Assembly: GCF_014897585.1 (NCBI RefSeq)
Contig: NZ_JABUXW010000006.1
Location: 62,001 to 126,000, forward strand
From: Brachybacterium tyrofermentans
Lineage (GTDB): Bacteria; Actinomycetota; Actinomycetes; Actinomycetales; Dermabacteraceae
Reading direction: 5' to 3'
Length of the DNA stretch: 64,000 nt
The notes beneath the pieces are model-generated. The model searched no databases. It was given only the letters and a program-made list of their open reading frames with translations, and was not told the DNA's origin. The position numbers were made by a program, and so were the translations under genes. Shown one piece after another: positions 35,147-45,746 of the stretch (position 1 is the stretch's first letter; the number at the start of each line of letters is the position of its first letter).

Positions 35147-36445
35147 GTGAAGAAGACCCCGTGGATCATCGCGGCTGCAGCAGTGTGCGTCGTCGGTGTA
35201 GGAGGCGGCGGCACGGCCTTCGCCATGTCCAACGAGGCGGCCCTGACGGTGTACGGCCAGCAGACGATGGTCCGTACCTTCTCGCAGCCCACCGTCGCAG
35301 AGCTGCTCGAGGCCCAGGGCGTCGAGCTCAAGGACACGGACCTGGTGGTCCCCGATCTCGGGGAGCAGGTCACCGACGGTCTCGACATCCAGATCATCCA
35401 CCGCACCCCGGTGACGGTCACCGTCGACGGCGCTGACCAGGAGGTCCTCACCAGTGGTGACACGGTCGCCGACGCGCTGGAGGACATCGACTACAAGGCC
35501 GAGGGTGCCAGCGTGACGCCTGCTCTCGACACCGAGCTCAGCGCGGAGGCCGCGCAGGTCGACGTGGTCACCCGCAAGACCGTCACCTTCGTGGGACAGA
35601 AGGGGCAGGACACCTTCGAGGTGACCGCGCTGACCGTCGACGACGCGATGAAGAAGGTGCTCGGAGACATCGAGGACACCGACAAGGCGTCCGTCGACCG
35701 CGACTCGATCCTCGAGGACGGCGCGACCATCACCATCAAGCGTGTCCGCGAGGCCGAGCGCACCGAGACCGTCGAGGTCCCGTTCGAGACGAAGACCGTC
35801 GAGGACGACGAGCTGCTCGAGGGCACCACGAAGACCACCACCGAGGGCAAGAAGGGCACGACGGAGAGGGTCTTCGCGGAGAAGACCGTCGACGGCGAGG
35901 TCACCGAGTCCGAGCTGGTCTCGGAGAAGGTCGCCGAGAAGCCGGTCACCGAGGTCATCACCAAGGGGACCAAGCCTGCCCCGGAGCCTGAGCCGGCACC
36001 CGAGCCGGAGCCCGAGACGAAGGCGGAGTCGTCGTCCTCCTCGGAGTCCGAGCAGGCTCCTTCGCAGAAGACCAACGAGAAGCCCAGCGAGAAGAAGACC
36101 GAGAAGAAGAGCACGCAGAACGAGAGCAGCTCGCGCAGCTCCGAGCGCGAGTCCGCCCCGGAGGAGAAGCCTGCGCCCAGTGCGCCGTCGGTCTCCGGTG
36201 GCTCCGTGTGGGACCGTCTCGCCCAGTGCGAGTCCGGTGGCAACTGGTCCATCAACACGGGCAACGGGTTCTCCGGCGGTCTCCAGTTCACCAAGTCGAC
36301 CTGGCTCGCCTTCGGCGGTGGCCAGTACGCTCCGGTGGCGCATCAGGCCAGCCGCGAGCAGCAGATCTCGATCGGCAAGAAGGTCCAGGCCGGGCAGGGC
36401 TGGGGCGCCTGGCCCTCCTGCACCTCGCAGCTCGGCATCCGCTGA
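35147..36445 (+). CDS. rpfB: Resuscitation-promoting factor, RpfB type
   Basis: Secreted or membrane-tethered peptidoglycan hydrolase that promotes regrowth from dormancy; 432 residues. Layout: N-terminal signal/anchor helix ([16 protein letters not shown]), three DUF348 domains (about 30-205), a G5 domain (about 206-280), an E/P/S/K-rich linker (280-350) and the C-terminal Rpf transglycosylase domain (353-432) with the catalytic Glu362 in CESGGNW and [15 protein letters not shown]. The GTG start has AGGTGGA upstream. The family usually sits beside ksgA; here it lies between rpoC and rpsL, behind a terminator and a long non-coding stretch. Confidence 0.93.
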   Translation: MKKTPWIIAAAAVCVVGVGGGGTAFAMSNEAALTVYGQQTMVRTFSQPTVAELLEAQGVELKDTDLVVPDLGEQVTDGLDIQIIHRTPVTVTVDGADQEVLTSGDTVADALEDIDYKAEGASVTPALDTELSAEAAQVDVVTRKTVTFVGQKGQDTFEVTALTVDDAMKKVLGDIEDTDKASVDRDSILEDGATITIKRVREAERTETVEVPFETKTVEDDELLEGTTKTTTEGKKGTTERVFAEKTVDGEVTESELVSEKVAEKPVTEVITKGTKPAPEPEPAPEPEPETKAESSSSSESEQAPSQKTNEKPSEKKTEKKSTQNESSSRSSERESAPEEKPAPSAPSVSGGSVWDRLAQCESGGNWSINTGNGFSGGLQFTKSTWLAFGGGQYAPVAHQASREQQISIGKKVQAGQGWGAWPSCTSQLGIR

Positions 36446-36708
36446 GCGGAGCTCACCTCACCGGCGACGGCGCGTCCCACGGGGCGCTGACCTCCCGTCG
36501 CAGCAGTGCGCCGAGCGCGTCGCGGATGTCCGCGGCGCGCTCGCGTCGTGGTAAGAGGGCTCTGGCCAGGCGCGCGACGGCACTGGGGCGCCTGTGCGAG
36601 TGCCCGGCCAGTGCCCGGCGAGTGCCCCAGGAGGGTCGTGGGGGAGCTCCGCGACGTCCCGCACGTCACAGAGCGACATGTGATCTGCGTCGGAACGCGG
36701 GAGAAGCT
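36446..36708. other. Intergenic region after rpfB, no gene seen
   Basis: Open frames occur on both strands, but none has a ribosome site and recognisable protein sequence. No clear terminator hairpin was found directly after rpfB. Confidence 0.45.
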
Positions 36709-36738
36709 TTGACCGGGTACCACAGCCGTCAGTAGACT
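36709..36738 (+). promoter_or_regulatory. str operon (rpsL) promoter
   Basis: -35 TTGACC (36709-36714), an 18-base spacer, -10 TAGACT (36733-36738). This is among the best consensus matches in the window. The leader to rpsL would be about 320 bases and may carry regulatory structure I could not resolve. Confidence 0.75.
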
Positions 36739-37066
36739 GCGAGTGCGTCCGGAGTGCCCTCTGGTCGTGACTCGGGACAAGATCTGCAGAAGCCCTCCGG
36801 GGCGGGTGCGGACGGCGTCCCCCGCGAGGAGCGGATCCTTGCGGCGTGCCCGAATGTGGATCCGGTGGCCATGCCCGGCCCCGACCACGGGCACCGATCA
36901 CGGTCCTCCTGGACGCCCGGCAGGTGCCATCACCTGACGGGCGGGTCGATCCGCCGACGTTCCCCGGGCTATGGGGACGGTGCATCGGGTCGCCGGCCGC
37001 GAGAGCGGTCGAAGAAGTTGATCCGTCGGAGCCAACAGCTCCGGTGGCTGAACAGGAAGAGAAGCT

Positions 37067-37441
37067 GTGCCCACTATTCAGCAGTTGGTGCGCAAGGGGC
37101 GGGACGCTCGGTCGTCCTCCTCCAAGACGCCCGCGCTCAAGGGTTCGCCCCAGCGCCGTGGTGTCTGCACGCGCGTCTACACCCAGACCCCCAAGAAGCC
37201 GAACTCCGCGCTGCGCAAGATCGCGCGTGTTCGCCTCTCCACCGGCGTCGAGGTCACCGCGTACATCCCCGGCGAGGGCCACAACCTCCAGGAGCACTCG
37301 ATCGTGCTGGTCCGCGGCGGTCGTGTGAAGGACCTCCCCGGTGTGCGCTACAAGATCGTCCGAGGCGCACTCGACACCCAGTCCGTGAAGGGCCGCAAGC
37401 AGGCTCGTTCGCTCTATGGCGCCAAGAAGGAGAAGAAGTAA
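37067..37441 (+). CDS. rpsL: 30S ribosomal protein S12
   Basis: 124 residues from the GTG at 37067, with GAAGAGAAG upstream. Contains [21 protein letters not shown] and the decoding-loop region [12 protein letters not shown]. Lys43 and Lys88, the positions altered in many streptomycin-resistant strains, are the wild-type residues. The TAA stop shares one base with the rpsG ATG. Confidence 0.98.
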   Translation: MPTIQQLVRKGRDARSSSSKTPALKGSPQRRGVCTRVYTQTPKKPNSALRKIARVRLSTGVEVTAYIPGEGHNLQEHSIVLVRGGRVKDLPGVRYKIVRGALDTQSVKGRKQARSLYGAKKEKK

Positions 37442-37911
37442 TGCCTCGTAAGGGCCCCGCTCCCAAGCGCCCGCTGGCCGTCGACCCCGTCTTCGGCTCG
37501 CCGATCGTCACGCAGCTCATCAACAAGATCCTCCTCGACGGCAAGAAGACCGTCGCCGAAGGCATCGTCTACGGCGCGCTCGAGGGCGCCCGTGAGAAGA
37601 ACAGCCAGGATCCGGTCGTCACCCTGAAGAAGGCACTGGACAACATCCGTCCGAGCCTCGAGGTCCGCTCCCGCCGAGTCGGCGGCGCGACCTACCAGGT
37701 CCCGATCGAGGTCAAGCCCGGCCGTGCCACCACCCTGGCACTGCGCTGGCTGGTCAGCTACTCGCGCGCCCGCCGCGAGAACACGATGACCGAGCGTCTG
37801 ATGAACGAGATCCTCGACGCCTCCAACGGCCTCGGTGCCGCTGTGAAGCGCCGCGAGGACACCCACAAGATGGCCGAGTCCAACCGGGCCTTCGCGCACT
37901 ACCGCTGGTGA
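37441..37911 (+). CDS. rpsG: 30S ribosomal protein S7
   Basis: 156 residues, the usual size. [10 protein letters not shown] begins the rRNA-binding N-terminal arm; the conserved core has [25 protein letters not shown] (in part), [18 protein letters not shown] and RALRW-type ALRWLV, ending in [16 protein letters not shown]7 nucleates the 30S head assembly and in other bacteria represses the str operon. Translationally coupled to rpsL. Confidence 0.98.
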   Translation: MPRKGPAPKRPLAVDPVFGSPIVTQLINKILLDGKKTVAEGIVYGALEGAREKNSQDPVVTLKKALDNIRPSLEVRSRRVGGATYQVPIEVKPGRATTLALRWLVSYSRARRENTMTERLMNEILDASNGLGAAVKRREDTHKMAESNRAFAHYRW

Positions 37912-37915
37912 GTTC

Positions 37916-37949
37916 CGGTGGGGCCTTCCCTTCTGGGCAGGCCCCACCG
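37916..37949 (+). other. Hairpin in the rpsG-fusA gap
   Basis: A perfect 11-bp stem CGGTGGGGCCT/AGGCCCCACCG with a 12-base loop and no T-run, just after the rpsG stop. A candidate partial terminator or processing site that would set the fusA:rpsG ratio. Confidence 0.55.
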
Positions 37950-38001
37950 ACCGCCCTCCGGCACCTCGACCAGCTCCCGTTCTCCAGAAAGGCACAAGCC
38001 A

Positions 38002-40149
38002 GTGGCACTTGCAGTGCTCAGCGATCTGAACAAGGTCCGCAATATCGGCATCATGGCTCACATCGATGCCGGCAAAACCACGACGACCGAGCGCATCCTC
38101 TTCTACACCGGCGTGAACTACAAGATGGGCGAGACCCATGATGGCGCCGGCACCATGGACTGGATGGAGCAGGAGAAGGAGCGCGGCATCACCATCACGT
38201 CCGCCGCGACGACCTGCTACTGGCACGACAGCCAGATCAACATCATCGACACCCCCGGCCACGTCGACTTCACCGTCGAGGTGGAGCGCTCGCTGCGCGT
38301 GCTCGATGGTGCTGTCGCGGTGTTCGACGGCAAGGAGGGCGTGGAGCCCCAGTCGGAGACCGTCTGGCGCCAGGCCGACAAGTACGACGTGCCCCGCATC
38401 TGCTTCGTCAACAAGATGGACAAGCTGGGCGCTGACTTCTTCTTCACCGTGAAGACCATCGAGGATCGTCTCGGCGCGAAGCCGCTGGTCATGCAGATCC
38501 CGATCGGTGCAGAGCACGAGTTCAACGGCATCATCGACCTCGTCGAGATGAAGGCCTTCGAATGGCCCGAGACCCTCGAAGAGGACATGCCGGCGATCAA
38601 CTCGAAGAAGGGCGATCCGTCCCTGGGTCAGTGGCAGCGGGAGATCCCGATCCCCGCTGACCTCCAGGACACGGTCGACGAGTACCGCTCCAAGCTGGTC
38701 GAGGATGTCGCCGAGAGCTCCGAGGAGCTCATGGAGGCCTACCTCGAGGAGGGTGACCTCACCCTCGAGCAGCTCAAGAGCGGCATCCGTGCACTGACCG
38801 TCAACTCCGAGGCCTACCCGGTCTTCTGCGGCACCGCCTTCAAGAACAAGGGCGTCCAGCTCATGCTCGACGGTGTCGTCGACTACCTCCCCTCGCCCCT
38901 CGATGTGCCCCCGATGGTGGGTCACAAGCCGGGCGACGAGGAGACGGAGATCATCCGCAAGCCCGATTGGGACGAGCCCTTCTCGGCGCTCGCCTTCAAG
39001 GTCGCCGCGCACGCGTTCTTCGGGTCGCTGACCTACGTGCGCGTCTATTCCGGTCAGGTGAAGCAGGGCGATCAGATCCTGAACGTCACGACCGGCAAGA
39101 AGGAGCGCGTCGGCAAGCTGTTCCAGATGCACTCCAACAAGGAGAACCCGGTGGATGAGGCCTTCGCGGGCCACATCTACGCGTTCATCGGCCTCAAGGA
39201 CACCACAACGGGCGATACGCTCGCTGATCCGGCGAACCCGGTTCAGCTGGAGTCCATGAGCTTCCCGGAGCCCGTCATCTCGGTGGCCATCGAGCCGAAG
39301 ACCAAGAGCGACCAGGAGAAGCTGGGTGTCGCCATCCAGAAGCTCGCCAAGGAGGACCCGACCTTCCAGGTCGAGTTCGACGAGGAGACCGGTCAGACCG
39401 TCATCAAGGGCATGGGCGAGCTGCACCTCGACATCCTCGTGGACCGTATGCGTCGCGAGTTCAACGTCGAGGCCAACATCGGCAAGCCCCAGGTCGCCTA
39501 CCGCGAGACGATCAAGCGGACTGTGGAGAAGTACGACTTCACCCACAAGAAGCAGACCGGTGGCTCCGGCCAGTTCGCGAAGATCCAGGTCACCTTCGGT
39601 CCGCTGACCGACGCCGAGGACGGCGTGTTCTACGAGTTCGAGAACAAGGTCACCGGCGGCCGTATCCCGCGCGAGTACATCCCGAGCGTGGACGCGGGCA
39701 TCCAGACTGCTCTGCAGTCCGGCATCCTCGCCGGATACCCGGTGGTCAACGTCAAGGCCTCGCTGCTTGACGGCGCCTACCACGATGTCGACTCCTCGGA
39801 GATGGCGTTCAAGATCGCCGGCTCCATGGCGGCCAAGGAAGCCCTGCGCAAGGCGCAGCCGGTCATCCTCGAGCCGCTCATGGACGTCGAGGTCCGTACG
39901 CCGGAGGACTACATGGGAGATGTCATCGGCGATCTGAACTCGCGGCGCGGTCAGGTCCAGTCGATGGAGGACGCGAGCGGAGCGAAGATCGTCCGTGCTC
40001 TCGTCCCGCTGTCCGAGATGTTCGGGTACGTCGGCGACCTGCGGTCCAAGACCCAGGGTCGCGCGATGTACACGATGCAGTTCGACAGCTACGCGGAGGT
40101 CCCCTCCAGCATCGCTGAGGAGATCGTCGCCAAGACCCGGGGCGAGTGA
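38002..40149 (+). CDS. fusA: Elongation factor G
   Basis: Translocation GTPase of 715 residues from the GTG at 38002 (AGAAAGG upstream). The G domain shows AHIDAGKT (19-26), the switch region [17 protein letters not shown] and NKMD; domains II to V follow at full length, including the domain IV stretch [14 protein letters not shown] and the C-terminal [17 protein letters not shown]. The sequence from 37918 to 38001 is in frame but is non-coding leader. tuf follows after 128 bases. Confidence 0.98.
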   Translation: MALAVLSDLNKVRNIGIMAHIDAGKTTTTERILFYTGVNYKMGETHDGAGTMDWMEQEKERGITITSAATTCYWHDSQINIIDTPGHVDFTVEVERSLRVLDGAVAVFDGKEGVEPQSETVWRQADKYDVPRICFVNKMDKLGADFFFTVKTIEDRLGAKPLVMQIPIGAEHEFNGIIDLVEMKAFEWPETLEEDMPAINSKKGDPSLGQWQREIPIPADLQDTVDEYRSKLVEDVAESSEELMEAYLEEGDLTLEQLKSGIRALTVNSEAYPVFCGTAFKNKGVQLMLDGVVDYLPSPLDVPPMVGHKPGDEETEIIRKPDWDEPFSALAFKVAAHAFFGSLTYVRVYSGQVKQGDQILNVTTGKKERVGKLFQMHSNKENPVDEAFAGHIYAFIGLKDTTTGDTLADPANPVQLESMSFPEPVISVAIEPKTKSDQEKLGVAIQKLAKEDPTFQVEFDEETGQTVIKGMGELHLDILVDRMRREFNVEANIGKPQVAYRETIKRTVEKYDFTHKKQTGGSGQFAKIQVTFGPLTDAEDGVFYEFENKVTGGRIPREYIPSVDAGIQTALQSGILAGYPVVNVKASLLDGAYHDVDSSEMAFKIAGSMAAKEALRKAQPVILEPLMDVEVRTPEDYMGDVIGDLNSRRGQVQSMEDASGAKIVRALVPLSEMFGYVGDLRSKTQGRAMYTMQFDSYAEVPSSIAEEIVAKTRGE

Positions 40150-40277
40150 GACACGGGGGAGCAGGTAGGATCCTTCTCCTGTTCCCCCACTTCTCCATCG
40201 GCCACCTTCCCACTCGGGAGGGGATCCGATCCCGATCCAAGAAGTACCACGATTAGAAGTCCTAGGAGGACACCATC

Positions 40278-41465
<1,188 letters not shown>

Positions 41466-41525
41466 TCTGAGCGGGGGCGACCCCGCAGCGGTGAGGCGTT
41501 CGCTGAGCGGACGCTGAGCAGCCAG

Positions 41526-41560
41526 AAGGCCCCGACCCGGGTTCACCGGGTCGGGGCCTT
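41526..41560 (+). terminator. Terminator after tuf
   Basis: A perfect 15-bp stem AAGGCCCCGACCCGG/CCGGGTCGGGGCCTT with a GTTCA loop, followed by CGTCTGTT. Confidence 0.92.
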
Positions 41561-41770
41561 CGTCTGTTCCCGGACGGAGAGCGCAGGTGCAGGACCTCGT
41601 GTTCATGGGCCGAGAGGGCAGGTGCGGGACCGTCTGCTTCCGCTTTGTGAGGGCAGGGCCGGACTGACCCGGACAGCACGAGTCGATCGCGCTACGTCAG
41701 GACGAGCAGGACGGGCAGGACAGGTCGCACGCGCGCAAGTGGTGCAGCGCTGCAGAGCCCGGCGACACGA
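41561..41770. other. Non-coding space between two hairpins, no gene seen
   Basis: An open frame on the plus strand from 41622 crosses the second terminator and shows no protein-like pattern, so I do not call it. Confidence 0.5.
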
Positions 41771-41805
41771 AAGGCCCCGTCCGCTCCATGAGCGGACGGG
41801 GCCTT
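41771..41805 (-). terminator. Second hairpin terminator, for the convergent stress-protein gene
   Basis: A perfect 15-bp stem AAGGCCCCGTCCGCT/AGCGGACGGGGCCTT with a 5-base loop. Read on the minus strand it is followed by TTTCGTGT, so it mainly ends the gene at 41970-43025, 164 bases beyond its stop. It shares AAGGCCCCG with the tuf terminator. Confidence 0.8.
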
Positions 41806-41969
41806 GTCTGTCCAGCCGGTGCCGGTCTGGGTCTCTGCCGATGACATCCCCTGCTGGTGACAGAGTCTGTCGGTGTCAGCCTCTGCTGGTGTCAGTCGAT
41901 GTCGATGTCAGACGTTGCAGCAGTCAGACATCTCTGATGCCAGCTGGGACGGCTGCCCGGTGGGGCAGT

Positions 41970-43025
41970 TCATCGGGACTCGCCCTCGGAGTTCTGATCA
42001 TCTCCGGACTGCTCAGGCTGCTTCGGACGTTCCGGGTAGGAGTAGCCGAAGCCCGGACGATCATGATCCGCGGCCGACGGGGAACCCGATGGCTGTGATC
42101 CGTAAGCCTGCGATCCGTGGGCCTGCTCCGCAACAGGACGTTGCGGCTCTGCTGCGGCGGGCGATCCCTCGTAGAGAGCGGTTCCGGCGGGACGGCCGAA
42201 GGCGGGCCGTCCCGTGCGCGAGGACGCATCGCTCGCGGTGGGCTGCGGCGCGGAGTCGATCGGCTTGCCGTAGGTGGGGCGCGACGGTCGCTGCGAGTCC
42301 GGGCGCTCGGAAGACGGCGGAGAAGCGACGGGCGCCGATCCGTACTGCGGGACCGAGTTTCCTCCGTGAGTGGGCGGGGTCCCGTACGAGGAGTTCGGCT
42401 GCGAGGGGCCGGACTGCGAGAAACCGGGCTGCGAGGAACCGGGCTGCGAGGAACCGGGCTGCGACGGACCGGGATAGCCGCTGGGGGCCCCATGGCCCGG
42501 CAGCTGGGTGCTGGGGGAGTGCGGCGTGACAGCCGGTGCGGCACCGGTCTCGACGAGGAGACGACGAGCCTCGTCGGCGTGCTTGTGCTCGACCAGGAGC
42601 TCGTACTGCATCGGGATCGTCGAGGTCATTGAGGTGAAGTCCCGTTTGCCGCCCGACATCGCGTAGCCGATGACCGCCCAGACCGTGAAGAACACGATGC
42701 CCAGCAGCACACTCGTCAGCACGACCATGAAGTTGCTCGGGGCGATGAGCATCAGCAGCAGGCCCAGGAACAACCCCATCCAGAGTCCCGAGAGCGCGCC
42801 CTGCCCGATGACGCGGCCCCAGGACTTCCGTCCGGTGACCCGCTCCATGAGCTTGAGGTCCGTGCCGACGATCAACGTGCTCTGCACCGGGAAGTGGTTG
42901 TCCGCCAGGGTGTCGACGACAGCCTGCACCTCCTGGTACGTGCTGTAGACGCCGAGCGAACGCGGGTACTCCAGGTCGTACAGGCGCGCGGTCAGAGGCG
43001 AGGCGGGGTGACGTGGCTGGGTCAT
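41970..43025 (-). CDS. General-stress-protein-like membrane protein with Q/S/P/G-rich tail
   Basis: A 351-residue protein. The first 80 residues (YPRSLGVYSTYQEVQAVVDTL, quoted in part; VGTDLKLMERVTG) resemble the YflT/general stress protein 17M domain. Two membrane helices follow (about 76-95 and 101-122), then a soluble segment (TSTIPMQYELLVEHKHADEARRLL), and finally a disordered tail from about 165 with SSQPG repeats, tyrosines and prolines. The start is a leaderless ATG. The function is unknown; the tail composition resembles other actinobacterial membrane proteins. Confidence 0.75.
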   Translation of the reverse strand: MTQPRHPASPLTARLYDLEYPRSLGVYSTYQEVQAVVDTLADNHFPVQSTLIVGTDLKLMERVTGRKSWGRVIGQGALSGLWMGLFLGLLLMLIAPSNFMVVLTSVLLGIVFFTVWAVIGYAMSGGKRDFTSMTSTIPMQYELLVEHKHADEARRLLVETGAAPAVTPHSPSTQLPGHGAPSGYPGPSQPGSSQPGSSQPGFSQSGPSQPNSSYGTPPTHGGNSVPQYGSAPVASPPSSERPDSQRPSRPTYGKPIDSAPQPTASDASSRTGRPAFGRPAGTALYEGSPAAAEPQRPVAEQAHGSQAYGSQPSGSPSAADHDRPGFGYSYPERPKQPEQSGDDQNSEGESR

Positions 43026-43037
43026 GGGGTCACCGTA
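43026..43037 (-). promoter_or_regulatory. Leaderless promoter -10 box of the stress-protein gene
   Basis: On the minus strand TACGGT (complement of 43032-43037) lies six bases before the ATG at 43025. Confidence 0.6.
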
Positions 43038-43184
43038 ATCCAGCAGGCACAGAATCGGCTGGGCACCTGCCGGACGAATCGTGGGAGTCGTCTGGCACGG
43101 ACATGCTCCTCGGCGTCCACCACTCGTCATCGACTCGTGACCGATAGAGGCAGTCAAGTGTCCGATTTCGAGGGGCCCGCCACG

Positions 43185-43217
43185 TAAGGTGAATGTGCAG
43201 TCGTCCGATGGGACGAC
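43185..43217 (+). promoter_or_regulatory. Probable promoter and operator of the sugar transporter operon
   Basis: A TAAGGT -10-like box (43185-43190) is followed by an inverted repeat GTCGTCC-GATG-GGACGAC (43200-43217), which would lie over the transcription start. TTGACA at 43225-43230 could be a second -35 but lacks a good -10. The repeat is not a DasR-type site. Confidence 0.45.
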
Positions 43218-43266
43218 GTCAGTGTTGACACCGCCTTTTCGACGATGAAGACGAAAGAGGAATCTG

Positions 43267-44718
43267 ATGGGCACTTCTGCTGATGACATGACTCCGCTGG
43301 AGCGGATCGGTGCGTCACGCCGCCACTTCCTGGCGATCGCCGGAGCGGGCGCCGGCGCCTCGATGCTCGCCGCCTGCGCCGGTGGCGGTGGCGGTGGCGG
43401 CGGGGACGAGAAGGAGGGTGGCGGTTCCGTCACCGGCGAGGGGGAGACCTCCGAGGAGAATCCGCTGGGTGTGGACGGCACCCTGCCTGTGCACGCCGTG
43501 ATCTTCGACGGCGGCTATGGCACCAAGTACGCCGAGGATGCCGGAGCGAAGTATGAGGAGCTGTACCCGGAGTCCAAGGTCACCGTCGACGCGACCGTCA
43601 ACATCCAGCCCGACCTCCAGCCGCAGTTCGCCGGCGGCACCCCGCCGGATGTCTTCGACAACTCCGGCGCCCAGAAGCTCTCGATCGACGGGCTGATCGA
43701 CCAGCTCGCGGATCTCGGCGATCTCCTCGCCGCCCCGATGGTCGACGGCGAGGGGACGATCGAGGAGAACCTGCTGCCCGGCGTCACCTCCCCGGGCATG
43801 TTCGACGGCACGTTCCTCGGCATGAACTACGTCTACACGGTCTTCGCCCTCTGGTACTCCGCCAAGGAGTTCGAGGAGAAGGGCTGGACCGTCCCGGAGA
43901 CCTGGGATGACCTCATGACCCTCGGCGAGGAGGTCAAGGGGGAGGGGCGCTACCTGTTCTCCTACGGCGGCCAGAACGCCTCGAACTACTACCAGGAGAT
44001 GGCCCTCTCCATGGCCGCAAAGCTGGGTGGTCCCGAGGTGCTCACCAAGATCGACAACCTCGAGGAGGACGCGTTCTCCCAGGACGCCGTCGTCCAGGCG
44101 TTCGACGCGATGGCTGCGGCCGTCGAGGCCGGCTACTTCGAGCCCGGCGGCGAGGGCATCAAGCACACCGATGCGCAGACCAACTGGGTACAGGGCAAGT
44201 CGGTGTTCTACCCCTCCGGCTCCTGGATCGAGAACGAGCAGGCAGACGTCACGCCCGAGGGCTATGCGATGACCGGCGCGCCGGTCCCGTCCCTCCCCGA
44301 CAGCACGATGCCCTACGAGGCCTTCCACGGCACCGCGGCGGAGCAGTACTTCGTGCCCTCCGGCGGCGAGAACCCCTCGGGCGGTGCCGAGTTCCTGCGC
44401 GTGATGCTCTCGAAGGAGCAGGCGAAGAACTTCGCCGAGCTCACCAAGGCGCCGTCGGTCATCAAGGACACCGTGCCGGAGGACGGGTTCGGCTCCACCG
44501 CGCTCGCCTCGGTGAACGCGATGATCACCGCGGCAGGCGAGAACACCTTCACCTACAACTTCTCCGACTGGTACGGCCTGGGCGCCGACTCGATCACCAG
44601 CTGGACGAAGTTCCTCAAGGGCGACATCGATTCCGCGACCCTCGCCGAGGAGCAGCAGGCCATGATCGACGCCGTTCGGGAGGACGACTCGATCACGAAG
44701 TTCAAGGCTGGTTCATGA
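43267..44718 (+). CDS. ngcE: Sugar ABC transporter substrate-binding lipoprotein, NgcE-like
   Basis: 483 residues. The N-terminus has a twin-arginine motif (SRRHFL, residues 17-22) and a lipobox LAAC with the lipidated Cys37, then a Gly-rich spacer. The rest is a cluster-B solute-binding protein; PEMs such as GGTPPDVFDNSGAQ, GMNYVYTVFALWYSAKEFEEKGW (in part) and FHGTAAEQYFVPS match the N-acetylglucosamine/diacetylchitobiose-binding group. An AGAGGAA ribosome site precedes the ATG. The stop overlaps the next start (ATGA). The substrate is inferred from family resemblance. Confidence 0.82.
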   Translation: MGTSADDMTPLERIGASRRHFLAIAGAGAGASMLAACAGGGGGGGGDEKEGGGSVTGEGETSEENPLGVDGTLPVHAVIFDGGYGTKYAEDAGAKYEELYPESKVTVDATVNIQPDLQPQFAGGTPPDVFDNSGAQKLSIDGLIDQLADLGDLLAAPMVDGEGTIEENLLPGVTSPGMFDGTFLGMNYVYTVFALWYSAKEFEEKGWTVPETWDDLMTLGEEVKGEGRYLFSYGGQNASNYYQEMALSMAAKLGGPEVLTKIDNLEEDAFSQDAVVQAFDAMAAAVEAGYFEPGGEGIKHTDAQTNWVQGKSVFYPSGSWIENEQADVTPEGYAMTGAPVPSLPDSTMPYEAFHGTAAEQYFVPSGGENPSGGAEFLRVMLSKEQAKNFAELTKAPSVIKDTVPEDGFGSTALASVNAMITAAGENTFTYNFSDWYGLGADSITSWTKFLKGDIDSATLAEEQQAMIDAVREDDSITKFKAGS

Positions 44719-45746
44719 CCTCTCCCGATACCTTCGTCGGGCACGACGAGGCGGCGGCCACGACCACTCCGGTCGTGCGCCGCCGCCGTCGTCGGCCCTC
44801 CCTCGAGCGGATGCTGTTCTTCCTGGTGTTCCTGGGGCTCCCGCTCGTCGTCTACCTCATGTTCGTCGTCTCGCCGTTCCTGCAGTCGTTCTACTACTCG
44901 CTGACGAACTGGTCGGGCCTCAGCCCGTCGATGGACTTCATCGGACTGGAGAACTACGAGCGGATCTTCGGCGACGCCGTCTTCTGGAAGTCGCTGCGCA
45001 ACAACCTGATCCTGCTCGTCCTGCTGCCCACGATCACGATCACGCTCTCCTTCGCGCTGGCGGTCATGGTGACCATCGGCGGCAGCACCCACGGCGGCGT
45101 CCGCGGCGTGCGCGGGGCGGGGTTCTATCGCGTCATCAGCTTCTTCCCCTATGCCGTTCCGGCGGTCATCACGGGCATCCTGTTCAACTTCATTTACCAC
45201 CCCGGCGGTGGCCTGCTGAACGGGTTCCTCAACCTCGTGGTGGGCGCCGTGAACGCGGTCATCGGACTGCTCGGGCTCGGCCCGGTCCCCGAGATCCACA
45301 ACGCCTGGCTCGGCGATCAGCGCTTCGCCCTGGCCGCGGTGGCCTTCGCGATGATCTGGACCTTCGTCGGCTTCTACATGGTGCTGTTCGTCGCGTCGAT
45401 CAAGTCGATCCCCTCCGAGGTCCTCGAGGCGGCTCGCATCGACGGCGCCGGCCGGCTGCGCACCGCCGTCCAGGTCGTCGCCCCCATGGTGCGGGACAAC
45501 ATCTCCACGGCCGTGGTCTACATCGGCATCTTCGCCCTGGACGCCTTCACCTTCATCTCCGTGATGACACCCAACGGAGGGACCGGCAACAGCACCAAGG
45601 TCGTGTCCCTGCACCTGTACCAGACCGCCTTCCGTGACGGCCGCTTCGGTGAGGCGAGCGCGATGGGAGTGCTCATGGCGATCGTGACGATGCTGGTGGC
45701 CGTCGTGGTCATCACCGTCGGGCGGCCCCGGAAGGACGAACGATGA
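44715..45746 (+). CDS. ngcF: Sugar ABC transporter permease, NgcF-like
   Basis: 343 residues, six predicted membrane helices after an N-terminal basic segment (RRRRRRPSLERM region). The cytoplasmic EAA loop reads EAARIDGAGRLRTAVQVVAPM (in part) near residue 238, the contact with the ATPase. It is a MalF-type subunit. The ATG overlaps the TGA of the binding-protein gene, and its own TGA overlaps the start of the next permease, so translation is coupled through all three. Confidence 0.85.
   Translation: MTSPDTFVGHDEAAATTTPVVRRRRRRPSLERMLFFLVFLGLPLVVYLMFVVSPFLQSFYYSLTNWSGLSPSMDFIGLENYERIFGDAVFWKSLRNNLILLVLLPTITITLSFALAVMVTIGGSTHGGVRGVRGAGFYRVISFFPYAVPAVITGILFNFIYHPGGGLLNGFLNLVVGAVNAVIGLLGLGPVPEIHNAWLGDQRFALAAVAFAMIWTFVGFYMVLFVASIKSIPSEVLEAARIDGAGRLRTAVQVVAPMVRDNISTAVVYIGIFALDAFTFISVMTPNGGTGNSTKVVSLHLYQTAFRDGRFGEASAMGVLMAIVTMLVAVVVITVGRPRKDER

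Noticed and set aside
41622-42098. A 158-codon plus-strand open frame after tuf
   Set aside because: It runs through a perfect terminator hairpin and into the antisense of the stress-protein gene, with arginine-rich nonsense composition and no ribosome site.
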